Source of the DNA: Pedobacter duraquae
Lineage (GTDB): Bacteria > Bacteroidota > Bacteroidia > Sphingobacteriales > Sphingobacteriaceae
Reading direction: 5' to 3'
DNA length: 64,000 nt
Assembly: GCF_004362245.1 (NCBI RefSeq)
Contig: NZ_SNWM01000001.1
Coordinates: 1,116,001-1,180,000, forward strand
In this document: positions 1-8,821 of the stretch, one piece after another
How the letters are laid out: each line of letters opens with the position of its first letter
Numbering within the stretch: position 1 is the stretch's first letter
Notes under the pieces: model-generated
The model's database searches: none
The model's input: the letters and a program-made list of their open reading frames with translations, nothing else
Told to the model about the DNA's origin: nothing
Made by a program: the position numbers and the translations under genes

Positions 1-1013
1 ATTCCGAAGTCCCTGGCGAAGTGAGAGAGTCTCACATCTACACTACTGGCCTGATCAAAAACTTTTACGAGCTGTATATTTGATGGCAAGTCCTTTTGAA
101 AATCGGCAATTATCGGATCCACCTTATCCTGCACACTGATAATGTTCTCCTTGTCTTTTAGACTGGCATTAATGAAACTGGATCGGTACCCATTAAATCT
201 GGCTATGTGCGTCTGCTCTTCGTATCCGAGACTCACATCAGCTACATCCTGCAAATAAACTACCTTAGGACCTGATGAAAATACTACAGTTTTTTTTACT
301 TCATCAAGATTCGTGTAATTCCCACTAGTCTTAATATTCACTTTTCTGTTTGCAATGCTGATACTTCCACCAGGAATATTCACACTTTCGCTTTGCAGTG
401 CGGCAATCACCTGATTCTGTGTCAACTTCTCCTGAGCAATTTTCTGGATATTAAGCCTCACATTTACTTGATGTTCGGGTACTCCGGCATAGGCGATTTT
501 CTTGAGTGCAGGTACTTTTTCCAGCTTTTCCTTAAGTGCCTTTGCATATTTTTTCAGCATTCCGTTCGATGCATTTTCACTAACCAAAGCAAATTGATAG
601 ATGCTTACGTCAGAAGGGATTTGTTTATCGATCCTAATACTAGCAATGTCCGCTGGTAATTGTGGTCTGAGGCTATTAATTTCCCGCACCACCTCCTGAT
701 ATTTATCATCTGGATTTGAACTGTATTTATAAATAATTTGCATTACGACAAGCCCATTACTTACATCTGTGATCACGTGCTTAATCCCATCCAGCTCATT
801 AATTTTCTTCTCCATTGGATCAACAACAAGTTGCTCCATGTCTTTAGGATTTGTACCTGGGTAAACTACTACCACCGTGAAAGCGGGTGGATGTGTTTCA
901 GGATCCTCGCTGCGCGGCATGCTGAATAGAGAGTACAGACCAAGCGCAAAAACAGCTATAAATATGACCAGCGTAAACTGGTAATTTTTGACGGCAAATT
1001 CAGGTAATTTCAT
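1..1013 (-). CDS. RND efflux transporter permease, N-terminal part (cut by window edge)
   Basis: Inner-membrane pump of a tripartite RND efflux system, which exports small molecules using the proton gradient. The frame is open to the left edge and starts at the ATG complementary to 1011-1013, so about 337 residues are present. The start MKLPEFAVKNYQFTLVIF leads into a first membrane helix at about residues 10-30. A porter-domain segment with PGTNPKDMEQLVVDPMEKKI follows near residue 53, as in AcrB-type pumps. It lies 6 nt after the adaptor gene and is the third gene of an operon behind the TolC-like gene. The substrate cannot be read from this part. The rest of the protein, including the proton-relay helices, is outside the window. 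Confidence 0.9.
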   Translation of the reverse strand, partial: MKLPEFAVKNYQFTLVIFIAVFALGLYSLFSMPRSEDPETHPPAFTVVVVYPGTNPKDMEQLVVDPMEKKINELDGIKHVITDVSNGLVVMQIIYKYSSNPDDKYQEVVREINSLRPQLPADIASIRIDKQIPSDVSIYQFALVSENASNGMLKKYAKALKEKLEKVPALKKIAYAGVPEHQVNVRLNIQKIAQEKLTQNQVIAALQSESVNIPGGSISIANRKVNIKTSGNYTNLDEVKKTVVFSSGPKVVYLQDVADVSLGYEEQTHIARFNGYRSSFINASLKDKENIISVQDKVDPIIADFQKDLPSNIQLVKVFDQASSVDVRLSHFARDFG

Positions 1014-1019
1014 AGCTGT

Positions 1020-2054
1020 TTATTTAACGATTTTAATTTCGGAGCCATTGTTGAGATAAGCAGATCCCTGTCTGATCACTTGATCAGTAACTTGGATTCC
1101 TGACAACAGAAACACCCGGTCGCCACTTAGATAGGCTACCTTGACCGCTTTTTTTTGAGCATATTTTCCTGAAGCAACAAAAACGTAGGCATTGTCATTT
1201 TCTCCTTCTATTAAGGCATCCATAGGCACCGACAATAAATTTGTCTTCGTTTTAGGTATAATTTTCACTTTTGCAAAGAGTCCTGAAACAAGCTTCTTCC
1301 CGCCGGCATCAACACGTACTTCAACCTGATATAACCCAGAAGCCACATCGCTTCCCTGAGATAAACTTTTGATTTTTCCGGTAAAAGTTTCCGGCCAGGT
1401 ATCAAATGAAATCTCCGCAGTTTCGCTTCCCGTTAATCTGGATCGGTCCTTATCAGTAATCCCACAGGTTATGATCCAGTCTGAAGTCGCAGTCCCGCCA
1501 ACAAAAAATACTGGAACTCCACCTTCAACACGCTCACCGACATTGGCAGATTTTTTCAATACTACTCCATCACTAGGTGCAATAATACTCGATTGAGTTG
1601 CATTATAACGTGCTATCTCGAGCTGTCTTTTAGCAATTGTCAATGCCGTCTGGGTGTTTTCATATTGCTCTCGGGTACTCACACTGTCCTTAAAAAGATT
1701 AGCCGTACGCTGAGCATCCCGTTGTAATTTATTGAAATTCTCTTCTGCCTGATTCAGTTGTGCGTTCACTTCGGTCAGATTTAATACCGCCAGCAACTGC
1801 CCAGCACTAACATGATCACCACCATCCACAAGTATTCTGCTGATGATGCCGCCGCCTTTAAAAGAAAGGTTACTCTGTTTATCTGACGACAACAAGCCCG
1901 ACGTTTCTATGGGTTCGCTTTGCTGAAGTGCCGTAGCAGAGATAAGTCTGACCGGGATTTTATCATCCGTTTTCTCAACGGGCTTGGGTGCATGGCAGCT
2001 CGTAACTACCACTGAACCGAAAAAAAAGAAAGTCCAGATTTTATAAATTTTCAT
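1020..2054 (-). CDS. RND efflux periplasmic adaptor (membrane fusion) lipoprotein
   Basis: Adaptor subunit that should link the RND pump to the TolC-like channel. The N-terminus is a lipoprotein signal with lipobox VTSC, Cys at residue 20, so the protein is probably lipid-anchored. A split biotinyl-lipoyl-like domain flanks a coiled-coil hairpin (about residues 95-150). The first half holds GGIISRILVDGGDHVSAGQ and the second IIAPSDGVVLKKSANVGE. Beta-barrel and membrane-proximal domains follow. Its 344 residues are normal for the family. It is 11 nt downstream of the tolC-like gene and 6 nt upstream of the permease, so the three are very likely co-transcribed. Confidence 0.92.
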   Translation of the reverse strand: MKIYKIWTFFFFGSVVVTSCHAPKPVEKTDDKIPVRLISATALQQSEPIETSGLLSSDKQSNLSFKGGGIISRILVDGGDHVSAGQLLAVLNLTEVNAQLNQAEENFNKLQRDAQRTANLFKDSVSTREQYENTQTALTIAKRQLEIARYNATQSSIIAPSDGVVLKKSANVGERVEGGVPVFFVGGTATSDWIITCGITDKDRSRLTGSETAEISFDTWPETFTGKIKSLSQGSDVASGLYQVEVRVDAGGKKLVSGLFAKVKIIPKTKTNLLSVPMDALIEGENDNAYVFVASGKYAQKKAVKVAYLSGDRVFLLSGIQVTDQVIRQGSAYLNNGSEIKIVK

Positions 2055-2065
2055 ATGCTTGGAGT

Positions 2066-3412
2066 TTAAAATTGATAGCTTGCTTTAGCCCTTTCGAGCT
2101 CAGCGTGCCTGATTTGAACAGTTAAAAATGCAATACTCTGTTTGATATCATCGCTGATAAGTCGGCTTTGAGCATCCAGTAATTCCAGATAAAGTGCCTG
2201 TCCTTCCTTATAAAGCCTTTGTTCATCCTTTAGATACTGTTTAGATAGACTCGCCTGACTAACTGCAGCGGTGTAATTTTCGACAGCGGCATGATAAGTA
2301 TTTGTTGCAGTCAATGCTTCGAGCGCAAGGCGTTTTTCGGCTTCCACAGCTTGACTTTCAGCAGATTTCTGCTCTACAGCCGCTTGCTGAATTCTATTCT
2401 TGTTCTGGTTTCCCGCGAAAATTTGCCAGGACGCGGTTACCCCCAATAGATAATAAGGAGATTGCCGGTTTATGGTCAGAAAGTCGCCCTGAGCACCTAA
2501 ATCAAGAAAAGTATTTATTTTTGGCAGATATGCTGATTTGCGCATCCCCGTTTCGAGAGAACGAACCTTCACAACTGACGCGTACGCTACGAGTTCCTCC
2601 CTCCTGCTTCCAGTAGTTGTGGTATCCCCTAATAGTGGAATTCCCGTATTGGCGTCAATATCTACTACGGCATTAAGAGGTTTATTCAACAAAAAGTTGA
2701 AATAGCCGGCTGCGCTAACCACCTGTAACCTGGCCTCCTGAAGTTGCGCCTGCAGGCCGGTAACTTCATTCTCAGCCCTACTTACCACCGTGCGTATTGC
2801 CTTTCCATTTTTGACCAACGTCTGGTTGATACGCAGGTTCTCAGTGGCAATAATCAATCCATTTTCCAGAATGCTAATTGTGCCCAGAATCTGTTGATAT
2901 GTATAATATGCTACCTTAACATTTTTGATCAGTTCACGTTTATAAACACTTAATTGAGCCTGCTGCAATGAAATCTGAGCGCCCCGGATTCGTGTATTGT
3001 AAGTAATTTCTGCGTTGAACAGGGGCATAGATGTTCTCACCTTCGCATCATAATAATTGTTGGGGTTAAAAGTCTGACTTACATTTTCTATTTGTGGAAA
3101 TTTGGTAGATCCAGTCAGATTGTTTAAAGAGGTATATACAGGGTTGAGGAGATCGCCAACAGGTATTTCAATTTTTCTACCTCCTCCTGATGCCAAGTAC
3201 TGTGTACTGAAATTTACATCGGGCAAAAATAAACCTTTAGCCTCCTTCAATGCGTATAAACTTTTTTCAAGGGCAAAATCCGCACTTTGTAAACCCAGGT
3301 TATTTCGGAGTGCTTCATCCAAGTACTTGGCCAGCGTAGATTGTGCCCGCAAGTAGAATGGCATACTGGCAAAAAGTGCTACCATTAATAAAGTTCGTTT
3401 AATTTTTCTCAT
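2066..3412 (-). CDS. TolC family outer membrane efflux protein
   Basis: Outer membrane channel of the tripartite efflux system and first gene of the operon. The 448 residues start with a signal peptide ending near LRAQS. Two repeats of long alpha-helical hairpins with alternating small and polar residues follow, such as QAQLSVYKRELIKNVKVAYY and AAVEQKSAESQAVEAEKRLA. The C-terminal half repeats the pattern, as in TolC homologues. The ATG at 3412 lies 19 nt from a 13-bp palindrome (3432-3444) that resembles a site before the divergent-side regulator gene, so expression is probably repressed by the adjacent TetR protein. The exported substrate is unknown. Confidence 0.92.
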   Translation of the reverse strand: MRKIKRTLLMVALFASMPFYLRAQSTLAKYLDEALRNNLGLQSADFALEKSLYALKEAKGLFLPDVNFSTQYLASGGGRKIEIPVGDLLNPVYTSLNNLTGSTKFPQIENVSQTFNPNNYYDAKVRTSMPLFNAEITYNTRIRGAQISLQQAQLSVYKRELIKNVKVAYYTYQQILGTISILENGLIIATENLRINQTLVKNGKAIRTVVSRAENEVTGLQAQLQEARLQVVSAAGYFNFLLNKPLNAVVDIDANTGIPLLGDTTTTGSRREELVAYASVVKVRSLETGMRKSAYLPKINTFLDLGAQGDFLTINRQSPYYLLGVTASWQIFAGNQNKNRIQQAAVEQKSAESQAVEAEKRLALEALTATNTYHAAVENYTAAVSQASLSKQYLKDEQRLYKEGQALYLELLDAQSRLISDDIKQSIAFLTVQIRHAELERAKASYQF

Positions 3413-3431
3413 TATTTCATCGTTTATTATA

Positions 3432-3444
3432 TGAACAGTGTTTA
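3432..3444. promoter_or_regulatory. Putative TetR operator upstream of the efflux operon
   Basis: TGAACAGTGTTTA is a near-perfect 6-1-6 inverted repeat 19 nt upstream of the tolC-like start. Read on the other strand it matches the site at 4181-4193 in 12 of 13 positions; only the central base differs. Its place near the operon start suits a repressor site. Confidence 0.6.
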
Positions 3445-3505
3445 TATATTAACAAAGCGAGTAGTCACTTACCCTTTCTAGTATTTAATTGATCAATGAT
3501 TTTTT

Positions 3506-3522
3506 ACTAAACGATGTTTAGT
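3506..3522. promoter_or_regulatory. Second palindrome in the tetR/efflux intergenic region
   Basis: The 17-mer ACTAAACGATGTTTAGT has perfect 7-bp arms around GAT. Its core TAAACGATGTTTA shares the TAAAC...TGTT(T/C)A frame of the other two palindromes. It lies 15 nt beyond the tetR stop codon and about 94 nt upstream of the efflux operon, so it may be an auxiliary operator. A terminator is less likely because the arms are short and AT-rich. Confidence 0.45.
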
Positions 3523-3537
3523 ACTGTGTAAATTTTT

Positions 3538-4155
3538 TTAAGCTCTTAAACTGTTTAAAAAATATTGTAGCGATTCGAAAACCATCTTCTTAGTGGCATC
3601 ATCAGCTGAGTTTGCCACTGCTTTAAATCGTTCCCGTACGTATAACGATACAAGCCCGTGTACAAAAGACCAGATCGCCATTGAGATCATTAACTTATCT
3701 CCTATGTGAATTACTTTCTGACTTAAACATTCGTCAACGGTATTGTACAGGTGATTGAGTGCCGCATCTCCAGCTTCCCATTTATCATGACAAGCAATTT
3801 CTGAAAGCGGAGCACGCATGATGAACATCAGGTCATAATAGTCAGGATTCCTCAAACCAAAATTCAAATATGTCTTTCCAAGTTCTTGCAACCGTTCAAA
3901 AGGATCCTTGATATCACCAATATTCGCAAATTCCTGATTAAGCAAAGCAAAGCCTTGTTCGTGGATGATAAAGAAGATTTCATCTTTTTCCTTGAAATAT
4001 AGATAGATGGTTGCCGGGCTATACTCAATATCATCGGCTATGTTTCTAATAGATGTCTTTTCATATCCTTGCTCCAAAAACAAACGCGTAGCAGATTCTA
4101 TGATCAGCTTTCGCCGGTCCAATTTATCACGCTCTTTTCTGTCTTTGATGGCCAT
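3538..4155 (-). CDS. TetR/AcrR family transcriptional regulator
   Basis: Probable local repressor of the efflux operon. The N-terminal 60 residues form a TetR helix-turn-helix: RRKLIIESATRLFLEQGYEK, then TSIRNIADDIEYSPATIYLY with the typical F-KEKDE continuation. The remaining 140 residues are a helical ligand-binding domain without an identifiable ligand. Its 205 residues are normal for the family. The gene lies upstream of the efflux operon on the same strand with a 125-nt gap containing two palindromes. A third lies before its own start, which suggests autoregulation. The inducer is presumably a substrate of the pump (inference). Confidence 0.9.
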   Translation of the reverse strand: MAIKDRKERDKLDRRKLIIESATRLFLEQGYEKTSIRNIADDIEYSPATIYLYFKEKDEIFFIIHEQGFALLNQEFANIGDIKDPFERLQELGKTYLNFGLRNPDYYDLMFIMRAPLSEIACHDKWEAGDAALNHLYNTVDECLSQKVIHIGDKLMISMAIWSFVHGLVSLYVRERFKAVANSADDATKKMVFESLQYFLNSLRA

Positions 4156-4180
4156 ACAATAATTAACACCACAAACATAC

Positions 4181-4193
4181 TAAACAGTGTTCA
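4181..4193. promoter_or_regulatory. Putative TetR operator before the tetR gene
   Basis: TAAACAGTGTTCA lies 25 nt upstream of the tetR ATG. It is the reverse-complement counterpart of 3432-3444, with the central base as the only mismatch. It falls just downstream of a TAGATTTG -7 box on the minus strand, where a bound repressor would cover the transcription start. Confidence 0.6.
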
Positions 4194-4200
4194 CAAAATA

Positions 4201-4235
4201 CAAATCTATTTGTAACAAATTTCCGGCAGATCAAA
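4201..4235 (-). promoter_or_regulatory. Putative Bacteroidota-type promoter of tetR
   Basis: On the minus strand TAGATTTG (4201-4208) fits the -7 consensus TAnnTTTG exactly. A TTTG (4232-4235) lies 23 nt upstream, slightly longer than the usual spacing of about 19-21. The start point would fall in the operator at 4181-4193. Confidence 0.45.
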
Positions 4236-4293
4236 TCCTTGATAATTTTTCGACTATATTGGCTGTTATTAACTAAACTAATTGTTATTCATA

Positions 4294-6615
4294 ATGAAAA
4301 AATATCTACTTGGTATTGGTGCGATCGCCTGTATACTAAGCGCTAATGCACAACAAGGCAAGGTGCTGACAGCAAAGGACTACGCACGTGCAGAAGGCTT
4401 TTTAAGCAACGCGACAGATAAGCTTGTTGACGCTGCCAGTATCAGACCAAACTGGCTCGGCTCAGATCGTTTCTGGTATGTGCTAAAAACTACAAAAGGC
4501 ACGGAATTTATATTGGTCGATCCGGCAAAGAAGGGCCATTCAGCGGCCTTTGATCATCAAAAACTTGCTATTGCACTATCAACGGCCTCCGGCAAGCAGT
4601 TTAGTGCCGATAAATTGCCCTTTCAAACCATTAGCTTTTCAAATGATGAAAAATCGATTAGCTTTAATGCTGATAGAAAAAAATGGTTGTACAACCTATC
4701 AGACAACACCATTGCTGCTGATAATTCAGAAGGTGAAGCGCGGCCTGCGGGACGGGGCGGACGAACAGCCGAGGTGCTTTCTCCTGATGGTAAAAGAGGG
4801 GCGTATATTAAAGATTACAATCTCTGGGTTCATGAGCTTGGAGATAACAAACAAATACAGCTCACAACAGATGGCGTCAAGGACTATGGATATGCGACAG
4901 ATAATGCAGGATGGAAGTCGAGCGATCGCGCCATATTACGGTGGTCTCCGGACTCCAAAAAGATTGCTACATTTAAACAGGATCAGCGTGATGTAAATGA
5001 TATGTATCTTGTAACCACTAATGTTGGGAAACCCGAATTGAAGTCGTGGAAATATCCATTACCAGGGGATAAAAATATAATCAAGATAGAACGCGTAATT
5101 ATTAACGTCGACCAGCCTAAAGTTATTCCACTTAAAATCCCTGCAGATCCACACCGTGCTACTTTAAGTGATGATATCTCTAGCAGCGGTACTTTTGATG
5201 ATATAGATTGGAATGTAGACGGAACACAAGTCGCATTTTTATCCACATCACGAGATCATAAACAGGAGAAATTCAGAATTGCTGATGCAGCAAGCGGAGA
5301 TGTTCGGGAAATTTTTGAAGAAGTTGTAGCTACACAATTTGAATCTGGTCGGGGAGCCATTAACTGGAGATACTTGCCTGCATCAAACGAAATTATCTGG
5401 TATTCTGAAAGAGATAATTGGGGTCACTTGTATTTGTATAATTCAACGACCGGAAAAATTAAAAATCAAATTACCAAAGGGGATTGGGTAGTTTCGAAAA
5501 TTGTACGCGTTGATGAAAAGGCACGTGCTATTTATTTTATGGCGGGTGGCCGCGAACCCGGCAACCCATATTTTTCTTATCTCTATAAAATAGGGTTTGA
5601 TGGTAAAAACTTAACCTTGTTAACGCCAGAAGCCGGAAATCATCAGATCAGCTTCTCCCCTGCCTACACCTATTTTGTTGATAGTTATTCGCAACCCGAT
5701 ATAGCCCCGCTCACTGTGGTGCGTAGTATGGGAGGTAAATTGATATCTACGCTAGAAAAGACCGATTTGTCCAGGCTTGTAGCAAGCGGTTGGAAACCAC
5801 CGGTTGCTGTATCGGTACAGGCACATGATGGAAAAACACCTCTTTACGGGCTTGTTTATACACCAACGCAAATAGACCCAAATAAGAAATATCCCGTTAT
5901 TGACTACATTTATCCTGGACCACAAGGCGGAAGTGTGGGAAGCTGGTCATTCTCTGCTTCGAGACGCGATAACCAGGCGCTCGCAGAGCTGGGCTTCATA
6001 GTAGTTGTGATTGAGGGAACAAGTAATCCATTTCGGTCGAAGAGTTTCCACGACATGAGCTATGGAGATATGTCTGAAAACACCCTGCCAGATCAGATTA
6101 CAGCCATTAGGCAGCTTGCGCAGAAATTTCCGATTGATACTGCTAAAGTAGGAATTTGGGGCCATTCTGGTGGTGGTTTTGCCACAGCCGCCGCTATGTT
6201 CCGCTATCCTGACTTCTTTAAGGTAGGTATTGCAGAATCTGGAAATCATGACAATAGAAATTACGAGGATGACTGGGGCGAACGTTATAACGGCCTGATA
6301 TCGAACTCCGCGTATGAAGCACAGGCAAATCAGACTTATGCGAAATTCCTGAAAGGAAAACTTATGCTTGCACATGGAATGATGGACAATAATGTGCCGC
6401 CATCAAATACAATGCTTGTTGCTGAAGCCCTGATTAAAGCCAATAAAAGTTTTGACCTTGTAATTTTCCCTAACAGCGCACACGGTTACGGTAATTACTC
6501 TAACTACATGATGCGCCGTCGTTGGGACTATTTTGTGAAAAATCTGCTCGGAGCTGAACCTCCGATTGATTATTTGATTCAGCAGGACTCCCCTGCCGGC
6601 CCACCCGCGCAATAA
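4294..6615 (+). CDS. S9 family prolyl oligopeptidase (dipeptidyl peptidase IV type)
   Basis: Secreted or periplasmic serine exopeptidase, likely removing dipeptides after proline or alanine. I chose the ATG at 4294 over an in-frame TTG at 4282 because it begins a clean signal peptide (MKKYLLGIGAIACILSANAQ). The N-terminal 450 residues contain propeller-like repeats (WSPDSKKIATFK, WNVDGTQVAFLS). The C-terminal alpha/beta-hydrolase domain carries the nucleophile motif GHSGGGF, an Asp in MMDNNVPPSN and a His in NSAHGYG. The length of 773 residues fits the family. It is a single gene, followed by a strong hairpin terminator at 6651-6696. Confidence 0.93.
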   Translation: MKKYLLGIGAIACILSANAQQGKVLTAKDYARAEGFLSNATDKLVDAASIRPNWLGSDRFWYVLKTTKGTEFILVDPAKKGHSAAFDHQKLAIALSTASGKQFSADKLPFQTISFSNDEKSISFNADRKKWLYNLSDNTIAADNSEGEARPAGRGGRTAEVLSPDGKRGAYIKDYNLWVHELGDNKQIQLTTDGVKDYGYATDNAGWKSSDRAILRWSPDSKKIATFKQDQRDVNDMYLVTTNVGKPELKSWKYPLPGDKNIIKIERVIINVDQPKVIPLKIPADPHRATLSDDISSSGTFDDIDWNVDGTQVAFLSTSRDHKQEKFRIADAASGDVREIFEEVVATQFESGRGAINWRYLPASNEIIWYSERDNWGHLYLYNSTTGKIKNQITKGDWVVSKIVRVDEKARAIYFMAGGREPGNPYFSYLYKIGFDGKNLTLLTPEAGNHQISFSPAYTYFVDSYSQPDIAPLTVVRSMGGKLISTLEKTDLSRLVASGWKPPVAVSVQAHDGKTPLYGLVYTPTQIDPNKKYPVIDYIYPGPQGGSVGSWSFSASRRDNQALAELGFIVVVIEGTSNPFRSKSFHDMSYGDMSENTLPDQITAIRQLAQKFPIDTAKVGIWGHSGGGFATAAAMFRYPDFFKVGIAESGNHDNRNYEDDWGERYNGLISNSAYEAQANQTYAKFLKGKLMLAHGMMDNNVPPSNTMLVAEALIKANKSFDLVIFPNSAHGYGNYSNYMMRRRWDYFVKNLLGAEPPIDYLIQQDSPAGPPAQ

Positions 6616-6650
6616 CAAAATCTACTATCATTGGAGAAACACCAATTTTT

Positions 6651-6696
6651 AACATATAGCAAAAGGCAAACATTAGTTTGCCTTTTGCTATATGTT
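6651..6696. terminator. Very long perfect hairpin, probable terminator of the S9 peptidase gene
   Basis: Two perfectly complementary 20-nt arms (6651-6670 and 6677-6696) enclose the 6-nt loop CATTAG. The stem is rich in A and T at both ends and centred on AAGGCAAA/TTTGCCTT. The 3' side runs on into AAAATATTAAAA, so it lacks a clean T-tract on the plus strand. It sits 35 nt after the peptidase stop and 22 nt before the next gene. Confidence 0.7.
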
Positions 6697-6718
6697 AAAA
6701 TATTAAAACATCGTCGCT

Positions 6719-7450
6719 TTGCAATACGCTCTAGTTAACGGAATAAAATCTGCTCCAAAAAAGGGCATTAAGGGAGTCTGCATAGATTGCGGAACCGACA
6801 TGCACGCGAAGTGTGGGGATATCAAATTACATCACTGGGCACATCGCGCTAACGAAAATTGTGACCTATGGTGGGAAACAGAAACCGAATGGCATCGTAA
6901 TTGGAAAAATTGTTTTCCTGAAAGCTATCGTGAAGTAAGCTTTTTTGATGTGCTAACAAAAGAATGTCATCGTGCAGATATCCACACTCCGGAAGAAATT
7001 ACTATAGAGTTTCAGAATTCTCCTTTATCTATCTCTGAATTACAGTCAAGAAATGCTTTTTACGGTAAGATTATCTGGGTAGTAAACGGACTTAAATTTA
7101 AAGGATTCCAACTGGGGAAACCAATCCCTGACCCTACTGATCCGGCATTAAAAGATTTTGAATTTGAGGGAGATATCCATCTTCGATTTCTCAGAAAGTC
7201 TACTACCAAGCTCGTTACTGTTTTTCATCCTGACATTAAGGCAATCAAACTATCCACGCAACATTACTCTTTTGCCTGGAAGCATCCGCATATAGCATGG
7301 TATAGCTCAGCAGCCCCTATATTCATTGATTTTGGAGGCCATTTTTTATACTGGCTCAGAAAAAAGCAACAACATACGATTTCGGATTTCCACTACCTGC
7401 AATTAGTTCCCAAAAAAGAATTTATCAAACACTATATCCGTGAGAAATAA
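6719..7450 (+). CDS. CoiA-like competence/nuclease family protein
   Basis: Resembles CoiA, a protein needed for processing or recombination of incoming DNA in competent cells, with a predicted restriction-endonuclease-like core. An N-terminal zinc-ribbon-like part (CIDCGTDMHAKCG) is followed by HHWAH near residue 40. Then come WWETETEWHRNWKNCF and the nuclease-like HRADIHTPEEITIEFQNS, with conserved D and E-x-Q. The frame has no ATG before a stop at 6704, so the TTG at 6719 is the best start. The family is often annotated only as competence protein CoiA-like. A DprA gene lies further along at 32981, but there is no direct operon link. Confidence 0.75.
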   Translation: MQYALVNGIKSAPKKGIKGVCIDCGTDMHAKCGDIKLHHWAHRANENCDLWWETETEWHRNWKNCFPESYREVSFFDVLTKECHRADIHTPEEITIEFQNSPLSISELQSRNAFYGKIIWVVNGLKFKGFQLGKPIPDPTDPALKDFEFEGDIHLRFLRKSTTKLVTVFHPDIKAIKLSTQHYSFAWKHPHIAWYSSAAPIFIDFGGHFLYWLRKKQQHTISDFHYLQLVPKKEFIKHYIREK

Positions 7451-7467
7451 TAATGCTCACCTAACAA

Positions 7468-8658
7468 TTAGTGTATTGCACGTAACACCCTGTTCCAACG
7501 GATTTTGTGTAGAAAGGATGCGTTGGAATCAAAACTCATCCATGTAAATAGCGCCTTACCCACAATATGATCTTCGGGTACAAAACCCCAAAATCTGGAA
7601 TCCAGCGAATTATATCTGTTATCGCCCATCATCCAGTAGTAATCCATTTTAAATGTATAGGTTTTAGCTGGACCGCCATTGATTAGCCAACCAGATTCAG
7701 ATCCGACTAAACTATTGCCTTCATAAACCCGAATTACCCTATCATAGAGCGCAATGCTGGAACTATCTAAAACTATTGTCAATCCCTTTTTAGGAATAAC
7801 AAAGCTATCCATATTATCAAGATTCCACTTTCTGTTTGGATCTGATGGATATACGTCAGGATCAGGAGTATGATCAGATGGGCTGCTTGTTACCGCTTTA
7901 ACAAAATCAAGTTTAGCCACTGACCTCATCGCATCCGGTGTCCCCCTGAATAAATAGCTTGTTGCAGAAAGCGCAGAAATATCTGCGTTGACGACAAACC
8001 CCATCTCTTCAAACACACCAAAATTAACATCATTGGTTTTAAATGTGACAACATACTGTCCCGTTCCAGATTCTTTTAAAGGCACAGGCTTGCCATTAAT
8101 GTAAACAAGCCCATCATGAATTGCAAAGGTATCGCCCGCAATTCCGATGCACCTTTTAATTAGATTTTCCCTTTTATCAACGGGGCGGTAGACAACGGTG
8201 TATTGTGCGTGCACTGATGCACGCCCTAGTTGCCTAACGAGCTGATAATAATTTGCATCCTGGTTTTCGAGCGTTACGGTGTCTCCCTCTGGAGCATTGA
8301 ACACAACCACATCATTTCGTTTGATTTTTTGGAGTCCTGGTAACCTTCGGTACTTCCATTGTATCCCCGGATAAAAAGCCTGTGTACCGGTAAGGGGCAT
8401 CGTATGATGCGCAAAAGGAAATGCCACTGGTGTCATCGGAATTCGAGGTCCATAATTTAGCTTGCTAACAAATAAAAAATCACCAATTAACAGGGATTTT
8501 TCCATGGAACCAGAGGGGATTGTATATGCCTCAATAAAAAACATCCGGATTATAGTAGCGGCAATAACGGCGAATACAATGGCATCTGCCCATTCCCGAA
8601 ATTTACCTTTCTTCTTAGTAGTGGCTACACCAGTATTTTCTTTTCTTTTAAACCACAT
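7468..8658 (-). CDS. lepB: Signal peptidase I
   Basis: Membrane-bound serine/lysine protease that removes signal peptides from exported proteins. An N-terminal membrane helix (about residues 24-44) precedes the catalytic motif YTIPSGSMEKSL, nucleophile Ser51. The general base is Lys168 in IKRCIGIAGD. The closing signature MMGDNRYNSLDSRFWGFVPE lies near the C-terminus. The 396 residues include a long insertion between the Lys box and the last box, common in Bacteroidota forms. The gene converges with the CoiA-like gene and is divergent from lanB across a 163-nt gap. Confidence 0.95.
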   Translation of the reverse strand: MWFKRKENTGVATTKKKGKFREWADAIVFAVIAATIIRMFFIEAYTIPSGSMEKSLLIGDFLFVSKLNYGPRIPMTPVAFPFAHHTMPLTGTQAFYPGIQWKYRRLPGLQKIKRNDVVVFNAPEGDTVTLENQDANYYQLVRQLGRASVHAQYTVVYRPVDKRENLIKRCIGIAGDTFAIHDGLVYINGKPVPLKESGTGQYVVTFKTNDVNFGVFEEMGFVVNADISALSATSYLFRGTPDAMRSVAKLDFVKAVTSSPSDHTPDPDVYPSDPNRKWNLDNMDSFVIPKKGLTIVLDSSSIALYDRVIRVYEGNSLVGSESGWLINGGPAKTYTFKMDYYWMMGDNRYNSLDSRFWGFVPEDHIVGKALFTWMSFDSNASFLHKIRWNRVLRAIH

Positions 8659-8732
8659 GTCTTAATTTTAATTCAGACGCCTCTTACCCACTGATGTTAC
8701 AACAGATTGCACAGAAACTAATAAAATCCTAA

Positions 8733-8799
8733 TTTCACGTAACTATATCAGGATTTTCCGTAACTGTTTTCTCATAACATAGACTGAGCGCTACTTTCG
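8733..8799 (+). promoter_or_regulatory. Predicted LytTR-controlled promoter of the LanB gene
   Basis: Two boxes, TTTCACGTAAC (8733-8743) and TTTTCCGTAAC (8754-8764), repeat at exactly 21 bp. They are followed after 27 nt by TACTTTCG (8792-8799), one mismatch from TAnnTTTG. No good -33 element is present, as expected for an activator-dependent promoter. LytTR regulators generally bind paired 9-bp direct repeats about 21 bp apart. The same layout appears before the precursor gene and at 13862-13953. Confidence 0.65.
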
Positions 8800-8821
8800 T
8801 TAGCTCCATTAGCCATGTTTT

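Noticed and set aside
5947..6375. Antisense 142-codon frame inside the S9 peptidase gene
   Set aside because: It lies opposite the catalytic domain coding sequence and resembles nothing; a shadow frame.
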